Translations under genes and position numbers: made by a program | NCBI GenBank assembly: GCA_032622095.1 | Contig: CP136064.1 | Span: 139,703,954 to 139,767,953, forward strand | From: Siphonodentalium dalli | Taxonomy: Eukaryota > Mollusca > Scaphopoda > Gadilida > Siphonodentaliidae | Length of the DNA: 64,000 bases | Reading direction: 5' to 3' | Shown: positions 11,901 through 24,604 of the stretch, one piece after another | Numbering within the stretch: position 1 is the stretch's first letter | Layout of the letters: every line of letters begins with the position of its first letter | Notes under the pieces: model-generated | What the model saw: only the letters and a program-made list of their open reading frames with translations | Told to the model about the DNA's origin: nothing | The model's database searches: none

Positions 11901-12332
11901 TCAATAATTTGAACGCTGAGCCTCACTTGCAGATAATTCATTCAAATGTCTACAACGGTCGTAGAATTCATTGATATTTGGTTTTGGGGAATTCTGGTCT
12001 AACGATGATGCATCACTTGTTAAGGAATTCAAATCACCCCAAAAATCCTTGGTCGTGTTCAGGAGGCAATTTCTTGATTTAGAAAAATTTGGGGTTCTAT
12101 TTTCCTTAAATGTTCGATCCATGGTATCTCTACACTCACGTCCTGTGACAGACTCCTGTCTATTTAATATGTTTATTGTCGACATTCTTATTGCGAAAGT
12201 ACTGCCTTTAGCTATATTTAAATTTAGAGCATTGCGTTTCATATTACATTCCTTATCAAAAAGTGAGATCATCGTCGCAAATAAATTCGCCAAGAGGCTC
12301 TTGAGATGAAGACAGCATGTAATGAACATCAT
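11901..12332 (-). pseudogene. LINE ORF2 fragment from the endonuclease-RT linker
   Basis: The 143-residue minus-strand frame contains DFWGDLNSLTSDA and, 15 residues on, INEFYDRCRHL. This is the pattern of the segment just upstream of the RT domain in many non-LTR retrotransposons (a W-x-L-N block then an EFY block). No RT catalytic motif follows on the minus strand, so it is a short isolated fragment. The lysine- and asparagine-rich start has no diagnostic feature. Confidence 0.45.
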
Positions 12333-15160
12333 TTGGATCTGTTTTTAGGAATTCGTCCATGCACTTAGTGCGCATATCAAAGTTTCCCTAATAAGAGTAT
12401 CCTATCTGAATTTCGTCTCTAATTTTCTTAACTCAACTTCACGATTTCACCCCAGATAACATGAGTGTGACAGCGTCTTTCTAAATTATATCCATAAAAA
12501 CCCTGGTAAACTAGGGTTTATGCCTATCAGATGGAGAAACACACCAGGGTAAATCTATATAAATCCCCTTTTACATGGGATTTTTCTAGCTGTACTTGGC
12601 TGTACCTGGCTGTACCGGTGTTTATCAACGGTAAACACTGTTTTACAAAGGTATTTTTTTATACGGGCAGGCCATTCTTCAAAACAATCTATTCAGAATT
12701 ATCCTATCAGGAACGGTTTCAAAAATAATATATATGACATTTCAGATTTAACGAATAATTTTCGCGGGGAACCCAGATACAACATTTTAGAGCATGAATT
12801 TCCCTGAAAAGCATTTATACTTGAAATATTGACAAGTTATCTCAGGAACTTAAGTAATCGAACCCGTAGATTCCGAAAATGAAATCAAAAGTTTCGCGAC
12901 AAAATGGCAGATACGACCTTTTAGAAGCCCACCAACAATATGCAATTTGTGGTATTTCCTCTTATTTGTGATTGGTTGTGCTCGACGTTTAAATGGACAA
13001 TACATGACATCAAATGGGTACAAATTTACCAGTGGAGCTATCGTAATTACCTAAGATAAACAGAATTCAATAACACACAATTTTTCCAAATGAGCATATA
13101 GTGTTCACACGAGTCCGTTGCGTCCATTGCGTTGAAATTGGACTACAGACAATAATAACACCAATATGTTCAAACAGCTGCAATGCGTCCGTTAACGACA
13201 CACTGGAGAGGTTTATTTTCAACGCAACACAAAGTATAACGCATGCCTTATATGGTATGCGTCATGGTGTTTCTTATTTTCAATCGATAAACCTATAAAT
13301 GGGATCATATGTTCGATAATATATTCACACCTACGTGACCTACACTTTGATTTGCACCTCTGGCCGACATCGTCACCTCTATGCCACACAACGCCGCATA
13401 TTTGGCTAAACGTTGTGTTCTTTCTAGAGGATGCAAGTCGTGGTGTGTCCTTTGCGCGTCCATTCCCAGTTCGAAAGCCCTGTTTCTCTGATCCAACTGA
13501 CATTTTTCAGTTCACTGACAATCATCGTTGGAGATCAAGTGCTTCAAAAACACAATTTCGTTCTTAATCAGTCACAAATATCGGTTTAAATAATGAAATT
13601 TAGCTGTTTTATTTCGACGCTGTGTGACAAATTTGTAACAATAGCCACATAAGCGCCGTTGTCATTTTTGCTGCAGAGTCAGAAATTCACAGACCTTTGT
13701 TTATTATTTATATAATGATTTTTTGTTAGGACATTTGAATTTTTGTTAGAACATGAGTGGCATCATTTTCTTGTTGCACCAATCTCCAATATTATCATCA
13801 GGAATATGAAATTTGTCAGTGGCGTATATAGAAATTGGCGTTCCAAGTGTGCAGTGGACGTGAAAATCTCACACCCACTTGCTTTGCGATGCCTATTTTT
13901 CTATCGTTGTATTAGTACATGATATTTTCATTTATTTCTTCTGTCGGGACTCGGGGATCATATACAGAGCAAATGCATTATTTCCCATGCATCTCTGCTC
14001 ATTTTCGTTCTATCGTACATAAACATAGCACCCTCTCGAATAAAACTCGCTTTACCCAGATAGATGTTCTTGACGACCAGAAAGGCGACAAAACAGATGG
14101 TAGGTCTGATATGATTTGAATACACATATTCGGTTTGGAAAACCTGAACCATTACAGTAGATTTACAGCGTCAAATCGAATGGATAATCTTTAAGCAATA
14201 ATAATTACAAGCTCTTAGTAGTATTCGACAATTAATTTATTCATTTTATTTGGGAGTAATCGATTGAAAAATGTTTTAATAAGCTCATCAGATGATCAGA
14301 CTAACAGTATGTTTGGTATATTTCTCTGTAATTGAGGCATGGTGATGCGGAAAATATTATCCATTTAGTCGGACAGCGATATTCTCTTGACAATCGAATT
14401 AGCTATGACCTATTTAATCGACCCACCTTATCTAGGTTGACACCAGTATTCAATACCGCAGTACACAACCAATCGATGAACTGCAGTCAATTATAATACG
14501 GTACAAAAGCGTATCTTTTGACAGTATATGGCGATACTAATCATTGATTCAAGATGGATTGTTACAGCCCTAGTTGATATACCATCGATATCCGCTGATA
14601 TTAAATCTTACCACAGTAATGTTTATAATCTCTGTAACCAAGTAAATTACCGCCGTATTTTTCTCATGAGAGAGATTATTTATTCCTCCACGCACGATAG
14701 ACGTAGTGTACAACGTATATATAATTACATAATAAAAAAAAACATTAAGAATAATATGGCGTTACGTATAATTATGTTATCAGAACAGGCATTAATGCAT
14801 CGTGTGAATTAGAAGCAATTACTGTACTAAATATACGTGTGTATATAACTAAAATACTATACTATATACAAATGCATATATAAAGACTTGTACGGCGATT
14901 GCAATCACAGAAGTCATATATCTTAAAATTATAACGTGGGATGTTCAACTTCAATGTCTATAATGGCATATAATAATTTAGACATCGCCATATGGTGGCA
15001 TTCCATATAATATACAGAGATGAGATGTTATCATTTCATTGTGATGTGTGTATACTTTAGTATACTGTAGACAGTAATAATATAATTGTATTGTTACATT
15101 TGCTATATTGTTTCCCGACAAATTGGGGACATTAAAGATCAGCAGTATGCATCTTGTATG
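12333..15160. other. No gene seen; a few short inverted repeats
   Basis: About 2.8 kb of AT-rich sequence. It contains an imperfect AAACCCTGGTAAACTAGGGTTT palindrome near 12497, and at 12903 a GATACGACCTTTTAG word that resembles the TIR of the 1338-2061 element. No reading frame stands out from chance. Confidence 0.45.
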
Positions 15161-15164
15161 TATC

Positions 15165-17673
15165 TATCTATCTATATATGATTCGCCACTCACAAACAAT
15201 CATATGTGACATAATACACGTATGAACGAGAAGCAATCTGTGAATAAATTATTTTCATTGGGAATAGTTGAGGGATCAAGTCCGCCCAGCGACTGGCATC
15301 CAAATGCATACATTAGAAATACGTAGCATGACAATGGACCTATCCGTAGGGACCGCCCACCAGTTTACTGCATGGTTACTGTTACTACGCACCACAAGCC
15401 ATTTCGATTTCGCTATATCTTCACTGCTGAAATGGCTTCCGATGAGAACGGATCTTGTGTTTCAAGTTCGCTTTTAAATGTTCCAGACGATATCAACGTT
15501 TGTTATTTACCCGACATTGATAAATTATAAAAAAGGGCACAAGAAAGGGGGCTTAATTATTATACCCAGGGATATATTCATGACATTAGAACGAGTGAAG
15601 TTAACCAATGCATCGGGGTTGACTCAAAGTGTTATAGATCGATGGCAAAGTCACAACCACCACACCGAATACATATAGAAATCTGCGTCATCACAAAGAC
15701 AATTGTCGAATCGATGTGCTCCGGGTAAGTTTTTTCTTTTATCTTTCTGAATTTTTAGATATATTTTGAATATATCCTCGTAATTTACGGTTATGACGAA
15801 AATGGGCAACATAATCTCAACATAACTTGACCTGTCATATTTCATCTACTATACATGTAATATTATTTCTAATCAGTCACACGCCATCTAGTTTCACTTG
15901 ACAAAATCATGTTAATCGTTGCCATGTTTGTTTTGTTGTTTTTTCTAAATAAAATGGATAATATTCGTGTTAAATTGGTGCTCTCAGTATTTTCGAATGA
16001 TATGGTCCGTCCAGTGTCGCATACATGTACGCTACATGTGTAAATGTAGTCAATGAACATGGCAATAGACACATTTAACATGCAGTGATGATTTTTGAAT
16101 GATATTAGTGCACGTGCACGTATTTCCGAAAAGTATAGAATTAATACTCACATGAACATGTCCTCCGATTATCGGTAAAATTTATCCTTATTTATTTTGT
16201 TCGTACAAAATGTTATAGTGAATGTCTCTGTCTCGTTTATTTTAGGTTAGTTGGAAGGTGCTCTCATGTTATTGGATTGATAAAATCACTTCAGGGTTTG
16301 AAGTTACGCAACATCTTAGTTGCACAAGTGTTCCTCAACAATGGCATGTCCCACGACAAACGAAAATACAACCAGTTTATTCAAGTATCATTAATGATCC
16401 ATTTGTTGTCATTGTTCAATTTTATTACCAGTGATTAGTATTAACATACTTCCTGTCATCACCTTTATCATACCGACAAAGCATTGTGAAACAACATACC
16501 CCATTCAGTATAGGAAGTGTGAACATTTAAGGGGCTGTTGGTATTTAGTAATCAACCCCCAAGCTGAGGTGTTATAGCTTGTTTTGCTAACTTCCCATTC
16601 CCCCTATGGCAAGTTATAACATTATCGCAAGGTGATAAAATGTTTTACATAAAGTAACACAACATATATATTACTCATGGACACATCTGTTCAACAAATT
16701 AAATACTAAATGAGCTTCTATTTATTTACAGAATTTCAAAAGTGTTGTGTTAGGAGATTGAAAAATTGAAACAACTCGAAGATAACCCGTTGATTATATG
16801 CTGTCTTTAGTACTCCGGGATATTTGTATAAATATCGGTCGTCAACCGGACATGTTCCCCATGCACATTTCAACACCATTGTAGCTTTTTAAAACAATTT
16901 ACTATGGTATCTAGGCACCCGCTTGTGGTGCGATTCATATCACTAGGCAGGCGTACGTCGCTTCCGGGTTTAAGCTATCGGCTCATTGGCTATAATTGAA
17001 ATTGGGGCGGTCCCTACGGATAGGTCCATTGATCCATTGTGACAAAGATATGGGATACCGTGGACATTAATTATTCGATACCAGAAGCAGTTCTTCAGTT
17101 GTACTGTATGTGGTGAGAAACAATGGAGAAACATGTGTTCAACATGGTCATGGTACAAATGGCCTCATTGTTTGCAGGTAGTATTATTATCATATGTCGT
17201 GCGGTTGAGATGTTAGCCATTTGTATCGCTTTCTGTAGATAATTCGGATTGTTCATGTGACAAGATTTTAATCTGTGGAAAAACTCAAGGGAGTCCACTC
17301 GTTCAGGTTGATTTGGTTGTGACGTTGTATGAGACATATTCTGTTTCATAATCGCCTTCCAATGTGATTGAATAGGGAAGAATCCTGTTTCAGCGAAAGT
17401 GGTGAGATACTCATATAGGTTATATTTTATAAGGATAGGAATAATGTCTCCTGTGAAGCCAATTTGAGGGCTTTTAAATATTATATGACCGTGTAGAATG
17501 AATAGGAAAATGCGAAGAGCGACACGGTGGTTGCATGGTAAATTTATTAAAGTGCCCATGAATAAAAACAAATTCTTTTCAATTTCAAGTCTGAGCGGGT
17601 TGACTCCGAGCAGGGACAATGCGATTTCTGTGCTCGTCCTTGTAGGTAGACCTTGAATTGTTGTAATATTCAT
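15165..17673 (-). pseudogene. LINE ORF2 C-terminal part, split by a TIR element
   Basis: The minus-strand frame at 17095-17673 shows the post-RT block of a LINE (TIQGLPTRTS, then LLGVNPLRLEIEK). After a frameshift the segment ending at 17032 has the D-x2-EH-x-F-LHC zinc-knuckle end and a W-x-RII block. At 17032 the frame is cut by the 1.7-kb element; beyond it, 15190-15331 continues the LINE in frame (CYVFLMYAFG, then FTDCFSFIRVLCHI and stop). The 3' end is a TATAGATAGATAGATA tail at about 15160-15180, like the other LINE tails here. The 5' part is missing. Confidence 0.75.
15332..17031. mobile_element. 1.70-kb TIR element inside a LINE
   Basis: The left end CAATGGACCTATCCGTAGGG, continuing ACCGCCC, is repeated inverted at 17004-17031, giving 27-28 bp of perfect TIR. 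The host LINE frame is restored if the element is removed, with at most one base duplicated, so a target duplication is absent or minimal. I see no transposase frame in the 1.64-kb interior, which is AT-rich. Superfamily unknown. Confidence 0.75.
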
Positions 17674-17878
17674 ATTCTTTTTTCTTTATTAACATAAAAA
17701 CTCTCTAGGAGCAGTATGCAAGATGAATTACATAAAATATATATATATACATATAGATTGTGAATTTTTCATTGGATAATTATGTATTTCAATGTATACA
17801 TAAACAATAAAGAAATGTTTACCTAGGCAACCATGTATTGAAAAGATGTCATTTACTGTTATGTATGTTTATAAAGTA
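17674..17878. other. No gene seen
   Basis: AT-rich flank between the LINE fragment and the Helitron chain. Confidence 0.4.
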
Positions 17879-18582
17879 CTAGCAGATTAGCCCGCCACTG
17901 GCGTGGTTGGTCAGAAACATGACATTTAAAAAAAAAAATACAAAATTTAATTCTGCCTTTTTAATTTTTTTTCAATGAGTTAATTCTGCCTTTTTAATCA
18001 AGAGTATAAGAATCACACAACACGCATTTTTTGTTTTTCAATGAGTTAATTCTGCCTTTTTAATCAAGAGAAATGATGGTACCCGTCCCTAAGGCGGAAA
18101 AACAGACCCGCTGAAATTATCCCCCGTCCCTAAAAGAGGTATGATTCGATGAAAATCTCCCCCGTTCCTAGGAACGACAGACATAAGAATCACACGACAC
18201 GCATTTGTTGTTTTCCAATGAGTTAATTCTGCCTTTTTAATCAAGATAAATGCATTCCGGTCCGGTGCGTTTTGCATCCGTAGTTTCGTACGCAGATGTG
18301 ACCGTTTAGCAACGCCGATGGCAATAAAGAGCGTTTCAACGGTTAACAACGCCAAATTTGGTCAATATAAAGAGCGTGCTGCCTTAACCGCCGCAGTGCC
18401 GAGGACGGCGATTTTGATGATTGGGAGTGGAGAATGAGTGCTCAGAGCTTCTCCAAAACGCCGCGAAGACGATTCCCGTGGTATTTTACCATTAGATGGG
18501 AAGTTTGAGCCCAATCGGTGAGGCCGTTTTAGAGTCTATAGAGGACAAATATATATACGGAAGTCTCAAAATATATAGTAGA
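17879..18582 (-). mobile_element. Helitron, family A (non-autonomous)
   Basis: Read on the minus strand it begins TCTACTATATATTTTGAGAC and ends with a short hairpin, TTAATCTGCT then CTAG at 17879. The hairpin (CGCCAGTGGCGG in form) about 10 bp before CTAG is the classic Helitron 3' signal. No Rep or helicase is encoded. The 5' end abuts the next element directly at 18583. Confidence 0.8.
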
Positions 18583-19587
18583 CTAGCAGGTTAGCCCGCC
18601 GCTAGCGGCATTCGTCCCATGGCTTTGTTCGAAAAAGCAATTGCAACAGGTTCCGAGACACTTGTGCTGCAAGTTTGTACCAAATTTCGTCAGAAACATG
18701 ACATTTTTAAAATTATTTTGTTTTTATTTATTTTTGATTTTTTAATTTGAATTTAATGTTTTTTAAATTTAATATTATTTTTTTTCTGAATTGTTTTTTA
18801 TTTTTAAATTTTTTTAATTTTAAAATGTTTTAATTAAATTTTTTGTTTCTGGCGAAAAAATTTACCCGATGAAATCCCCCCCCCCTTCCTAGGAACGACA
18901 GACAACGCATTCTTTGTTTTCTTTTTTTTTTAACCTGCCAGTACCCGTCCTAATGTCGTGAAATCTCTCTGCATAATATTTCGAGCGATAACATTGCATT
19001 GAATTGAAAACAAACACTTCCCGTCGTGAAATCTCTGTACGATAACATTGCATTGAATTGAAAACAAACGCTTCCCGTCGGGAAATCTCTCTGCATAATA
19101 TTTCTCTCTGCATAATATTTCGAGTCTGTAACATTGCATTGAATTGAAAACAAACGCTTCCGGTCGTGGTCTCTCTTATTTCTCTCTGAATAATATTTCG
19201 AGTCTGTAACATTGCATTGAATTGAAAACAAACGCTTCACGTCGTGGTCTCTCTGCATAATATTTCGAGTGACAGGCTACAGACTCCCGTCATACAGATA
19301 AGTAGATAGCGAAAACGACGCTCTTTATATAGACACTGCGGAAAACGAACGCTCTTTATATATATCAACGCTATTACCCCCGAAGTGCCGATTGCGGTGA
19401 TTTTGATGATTGGGAAGGGGGAAACGGTGCTCTGAGCTTCTCCAAAACGCAATCACGGCGGTGTCCGTGGGATTTTACACTTACATACGAAATTTGAGCT
19501 CAATCTGTACACGCGTTTTGGATTCTATGAAGTACCCACACACACACACACATATATATATATACGGAAGTCTCAAAATATATAGTA
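18583..19587 (-). mobile_element. Helitron, family A, second in the chain
   Basis: It has the same termini as the previous element; its CTAG (18583-18586) directly follows that element's 5' end. Its own 5' end has lost the last two bases (it stops at ATATAGTA) and touches the CTAG of the next unit. Internal tandem units of about 60-80 bp at 18955-19260 each contain ACATTGCATTGAATTGAAAA and explain the repetitive open frames there. No proteins. Confidence 0.8.
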
Positions 19588-20157
19588 CTAGCCGATGAGC
19601 CCGACGTTGTCCGGGCTATTCAAAAACCAAATTTCAAGTCGATAGCTCTACCCGGCCCGACGTTGTCCGGGCTATTCAAAAACCAAATTTCAAGTCGATA
19701 GCTCCACCCGTTTCCGAGATCTGGTCTGCGCGTGGGCGAAGCTTGCGTCGCACGGGCTCGGCGACCCGATAAAATTCGTATCCGGGGCAAGATACATTCA
19801 CATAACAAATTTCAAGTCGATAGCTCCACCCGTTTCCGAGATCTGGTCTGCGCATGCGCGAAGCTGGCGTCGCACGGTTTCGGCGACCCGATAAAATTCG
19901 TATCCGGGGCAAGATACATTCACATAGCAAATTTCAAGTCGATAGCTCCACCCGTTTCCGAGATCTCGTCTGCGCATGCGCGAAGCGGGCGCCGCACGGG
20001 CTCGCCAATACGACAACGTCCACCGCCTGGTCAAACTACACACACGCACCAAGTTTCGTCGCGATCGGTCGAGAATCGTAGATTTGTATTAATGACAAAC
20101 ATACAGACAAACATACAGACAGACAGACATACAGAGGTCTTCAAAATATATATGAGA
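19588..20157 (-). mobile_element. Helitron, family B
   Basis: On the minus strand the 5' end is TCTCATATATATTTTGAAGA and the 3' end is a hairpin GCCCGGACAACGTCGGGC followed by TCATCGG and CTAG. The interior carries three tandem units of about 122 bp (GCGACCCGATAAAATTCG, TTTCAAGTCGATAGCTCCAC). The flanking plus-strand base after the GA end is T, as expected for A/T insertion. Confidence 0.8.
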
Positions 20158-20242
20158 TAGATTTGGCAATGTATGTAGTTCTTCAGTTTTAGAAGAAATA
20201 AACCTCTATCTATCTCTATATGTATCTAAATATCTCTCAGTC

Positions 20243-20899
20243 TCAACTTTTGTTCCGAATTGAGAAGAACTCGGCAATGGTATCGCCGATCAAGTTGCAC
20301 TCGGTTGAATTGTCATTCCGCGTTATGTATAGAAAGCGACCCTTTTCGTCGGCTTTCCGAAATTGTCGGCTTGTATTTTCTAGTTTTTTTAATAATGGTT
20401 CCCTTACTTCGGAATATTTCTGACATTTCATTACAAAATGCCATTCGTCTTCTACTTCGTCCGAAGTACAAAACTGACATTTGCGTTCGTCAGCTTGAAT
20501 GGGAGGTCGTTGATGCCGCCCCTTTTCAATCCTAAGTGAATGCGCACTTATCCGTAGGCGACAGAACATTTCTCTCTTCTCCCTCATATTTAAGTCTGGT
20601 AAGTACTGTTCAATTCCCATAGTTTCTTTAATATTTATGTACGTTCGTAATTTACTATGTTCGTTTTGTGTGTTATCAATGTACGTGTTGATATATTCGT
20701 TTTTCAGACCTTCCTCTATGTTTGCGATGATCGTATCGTTTAAGTTTGATTCAGTACTAGGCGATGATGTGTCCATAGATGCCATGAAACTAGATGACAA
20801 TTGATTAAGAGAGCGTTTCATTGAATTTATATGATTTGTTCTATATGCGGCATGCACCAGTGTGTTTTTGTTCTCGTTGTGGGCGACAGTGTGGGCGAC
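20243..20899 (-). pseudogene. LINE ORF2, C-terminal domain
   Basis: A 204-residue minus-strand frame with a zinc knuckle at about residues 131-148 (C-x2-C, then H, then C: KCQFC, EDEWHF, MKCQKY), the usual end of CR1/L2-type LINE polyproteins. It ends in a stop at 20243, followed by a 3' untranslated end with AGATAGATAG at about 20200. The coding sense continues upstream to about 20890, where the foldback-like element begins. The RT thumb and the catalytic FADD block are missing between this piece and 21799. Confidence 0.85.
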
Positions 20900-21789
20900 G
20901 GGAACATGTCTCTATTCCGAAGGTTCGCTATTCCGAAGGTTCACTAATTCGAAGGTTCACTAATCCGAAGGTTCACTATTCCGAAGGTTCACTATTCCGA
21001 AGGTTCGCTATTCCGAAGGTTTTTGTTATTTTAAAAGTTAATTCTATATTCTAAAGTATATTGAGAGGGTTCTTTAGTACGAAGACTCTTTTTATGAAGG
21101 AAATAACTTAAAACATTAAAAAAATAAATGTGATTTTTGTTTTCGTGGGTTTCCTTGAGATTTAACCCTTTGGCGAGTAGAACGACATATATGTCGTCTA
21201 TCGGCTGAGGACTAAAACGACATATTTTAGGAAGTGTTATTTCACGTCTATATAACTTCAATAAATCATCTGATTTATAAATGATTTACATAGGAGTTAT
21301 TTTGATTAATATAATGTCCCAAATGCTAAAGGCGGACTATAACAGTGTGGCTCTTACGGTCAATCAATACTGGAGCGCTATAACTTACTGTATAGCAGAA
21401 TACCGCTGAATGGACCTAACTGCAATTCTGACTTTGTATTGATTTTAATGTTGATGTTTCTTTCAAGTACAGATTGCCAGTTCGGGTAGAATGCATCTCT
21501 AACTCGTAGTTTATTTCAGTCATTGTGTTTTCAACTTTCTATAATATTAAAATGATAAACTGATACTGTCTTCTTGCTATTAATAACCGACATCTGGGAC
21601 AAATTATATATTAGATTGGGGTGTATAAATGTACGGGGGCGCAAATTTTGATTCATTTCTGGCTAAAAACTCCCATAATAGAAAATCTTCGGAATAGTGA
21701 ACCTTCGGAATAGTGAACTTTCGGATTAGTGAACCTTCGGATTAGTGAACCTTCGGAATAGCGAACCTTCGGACTAGAGAACCCTACCC
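20900..21789. mobile_element. 890-bp foldback-like element with 9-bp target duplication
   Basis: Flanked by GTGGGCGAC at 20891-20899 and 21790-21798. The ends are GGGAACATGTCTCTATTCCG and its diverged complement, and each continues into about 100 bp of tandem 16-mers (TTCACTATTCCGAAGG) that are inverted at the other end. Tandem-repeat inverted arms and a 9-bp duplication fit foldback or MULE-type elements. The interior has a CGACATATATGTCG palindrome and no transposase. Confidence 0.85.
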
Positions 21790-21798
21790 GTGGGCGAC

Positions 21799-22709
21799 AG
21801 TGTAATCCCTTGACGTACGCCTATTTTTGATATTAACAATTTGGAAATACAGTTGGATGTTTTGACCGCATAATTACTGGATGCATATAAAGAACACATT
21901 GTTTCTAATATATCACCTTCAATCTGTCGGTCCTGCATCTTGTGGAATAGCAGGTGTCTATTAACGGAGTCAAATGCCTTTTTGAAGTCAACAAACGCGA
22001 TGTACACTGGTTTGTTTTTAGCTTTATACTTATCTATAATCGACTTTATGACATACATGCAGTTTTGGGTACCATCATTTTTCCTAAAACCAAATTGGTT
22101 ATCACTAATAATTCCATTTATTTATAGATAATCATTGATTCTGTTGTTCAATATCTTGTTAAAAAGCTTTCCAATTGTATTACTGACCGCTATTGCCCTA
22201 TAATTATTTGGGTCTTTATGGTCGCCTTTTTTGTGTATCGCGTACAGGACATATTCAATCCATTCTGTTGGGTAATGACGTGATATGAGAACTTGATTGA
22301 ATAATTTGATTGTTTCATTCATCATTGATGGGGGAACTACCTTGAGAAATTCGTTTGAGATGTTATCCTGTCCGGGGGTTTTAATGTTGTTAAGTTTATA
22401 TAGGCATTTATATATCTCGTCTTGGGTTATTGGGTCGTTGTTTATTGCAGTGTCATTCACTGGGACCCATACATCGGGCTGATACATAATATTACCATTG
22501 CCCTGTGTTCCGTAAAGTTTTTGGAAGAAGTTGACCAATTTATCAGGATCTGGTTCTGCCGAAGACCGTACTCCCCGGCCACATAATTTGTTAATCACTC
22601 GCCAGTACTCGCTTGGGTTTTCATTTTGTAACTCAGCGATTGATTCAACAATGTCTTTCTTATGCGTTTTTAGTTTGTATTTCATTAGTTTTTTGTATTT
22701 CTTCGTCAC
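21799..22709 (-). pseudogene. LINE ORF2, reverse transcriptase domain
   Basis: The minus-strand frame carries in order an upstream FFQKLYG block, the D-G-x-S-N-E-F-L-like block (TPGQDNISNEFLK), a W-x5-VLYAIHKKGD block, YRAIAVSNTIGKLFNKIL, then after one in-frame TAA at 22122 the motif-A block FVDFKKAFDSVNRHLLFHKM and motif B GVRQGITLSP. Motif C (F/Y-A-D-D) is absent: sequence stops after LSP where a deletion and the foldback-like element begin. Frame differs by one from the endonuclease segment upstream. Inactive. Confidence 0.9.
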
Positions 22710-22719
22710 TACGAAATAG

Positions 22720-23952
22720 TTAAAATGAGTGTCCGATTAAACGGATCACTCTTCGTTGCTTGGTAAGCCTTTGCATGGACTCTTTCGCTATTTTTCCTGA
22801 TGATTCATCGAACCACTTTCGATTCTTACCTCGATTCGATTGATTGTTTTGATTTATGCGTCGGGTCGCTTTTTCGTTGACAGATCTATGTATATCAGCC
22901 ATGTCGCGAATACATTCAGAAGTGGCGTTATGACTTATTTGATAATTCGTTATTCTGAGTGTTGCTAGCTTTTGACGCAAACCTGTACTGAGTAGTTCCA
23001 TTTGAGTTCGGTTTCTGCTTTGTTTAGTCCAGAGACGTTTACTCGCAGCCAGTGTAAATTTATGATGGACTAAATTAATTTTGTTTAAATTTCGATTTGT
23101 TCGAAAATGCATTGATAATGGACAGTGATCTGACATTTCATTCGGGGTTTTAACACAAAAGTAGCTCACATTTGAGAGTTGATTTTCGTGTACTAGTAGG
23201 TAGTTGACCGTACTAGCTCCGTTATACTGGTAACTTGTAAGATCTCCATAGCAGTCTCCCGCTGTGCGGCCATTTAGTAATCGCATTCGTGTTGCCCGAC
23301 ATAATGAGATTAGTTTTCGCCCGAAGGCGTTGACCTTTGTATCCCTATTGCACCTCGGTTTGCATATATCTGTGACATAATTATCTGGCAGTGGCACGTG
23401 CCGCTCATCGTCTCCAAGTGCAATATGATCAGCGATGTTTGCCGTTCTGGCGTTAAAATCGCCACCTATTATAATTACATCATCTTGATGTGTTTTACTC
23501 AACAAAACCTCAAGGTCTTTAAATATACACGAATTGTTGTTCCTGTTTGCCCAGTAACAGGAGTTATATGGTGGAATATAAAGAGAGGCAATTATGAATT
23601 CCCCCTTCATGTTAAAGAGAGCACCATCAAATTTGGTGATTAGTACCATATCTCCTATGTTAGATTTTCCATTGTAAAAGGATGAGAATTCTTCTTTATA
23701 ATAGAGTGCTAATCCGCCGCGATCGGCTTTGTCTGTTTTCCTAGGTAAATCCACCAATCGATAACCTGGGATTTTTATTTGATCTCTTTTCGAATGCCAA
23801 GTTTCAGAAAGTGTAATAAAGTCGTACTTAACAATCAAATCTTTTAAATCCCAGTCTTCATTTAATTTGTCCCGAATTCCCTGTATATTCCAAGACATAT
23901 GCGATATTTCTGAGGAAGGTGCAAATGCCTTCTTTCTTAGTTGCGATACCAT
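22720..23952 (-). pseudogene. LINE ORF2, AP-type endonuclease domain
   Basis: A long intact frame of 410 codons with exonuclease-endonuclease-phosphatase signatures: WNIQG (N22), LSETW (E50), GGDFNAR (D165, N167), and SDHCPL (D275, H276). The residue usually Asp in the S-x-V-D-Y block is Asn here (STVNYLL, N250), which should weaken or abolish cleavage. Starts at ATG 23952 and ends with a stop where the RT segment continues in another frame. It nicks target DNA to prime reverse transcription in the family. Best preserved part of this LINE. Confidence 0.9.
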
Positions 23953-24604
23953 TTTGTTTGATCAGATCACTTGAAGCTCGCTAGCTGCTTGGAACACGAT
24001 ATAATATGATAGAATATATGCACTTTATTGTTGGCATAGAGCCCTATATTGTGCAATATTTTGTGTTGTATTTATTTTTGTTTTTAAGTAAAATCTGCTT
24101 GATATGCTATGTCAAGTTAAGACAGCATGAATTTCGGCATTCAAGAAATTCGTGTCTACCAAACGATTCATGATCGTATTCAATGGATCTGTGTTTAGCC
24201 AACATTCGGCCGATCCACTGTTTTCGACCGTGAATCGTTTTAAGTATGCACTTCATTCAGGACTTCATTGAATGATAACAATTATCTACAAGTTGTTTTC
24301 ATATCTAGCTTTCCTAGTTAATAACGAGTTTAGCGTCAGTCACATCTTTTGTATAATTACTTCTCAATTCAGTTACATTCAAAAGTAAGTCATTTTACTT
24401 ATGCAACTCTCATATATGCCTTCAATGCAAGCTGTTTCAAGTTAACTTTGTTATATAGCTTTAAATCATCTGTTAATTTGTTTATCTGCTTTCGTGTGAC
24501 TTGCCGACGTTAAGCTCGAAATTAATTAAGTGCACCCTACTGTACATACAAAGTATCCATTATCAATATATCAATGATCAAGGGTGTACCTGAATGTATA
24601 CTTG
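23953..24604 (-). other. Spacer between LINE ORF1 and ORF2
   Basis: No open frame. On the minus strand it contains AACAATAAAGTGCATATATT, which resembles the 3' tails of the other LINEs here (AATAAAG plus a TATCTAT-like tract). ORF1 and ORF2 may therefore come from two adjacent elements instead of one. Confidence 0.4.

Noticed and set aside
18889-19258. Repetitive frames with FSIQCNV units
   Set aside because: Product of the 60-80-bp tandem repeat inside a family-A Helitron.
19676-20160. Long open frames on both strands over 19620-20160 and 50589-51168 with Arg/Ala-rich peptides
   Set aside because: They are translations of the 122-bp family-B Helitron tandem units, open in several frames at once and tied to the repeat, not to a protein.
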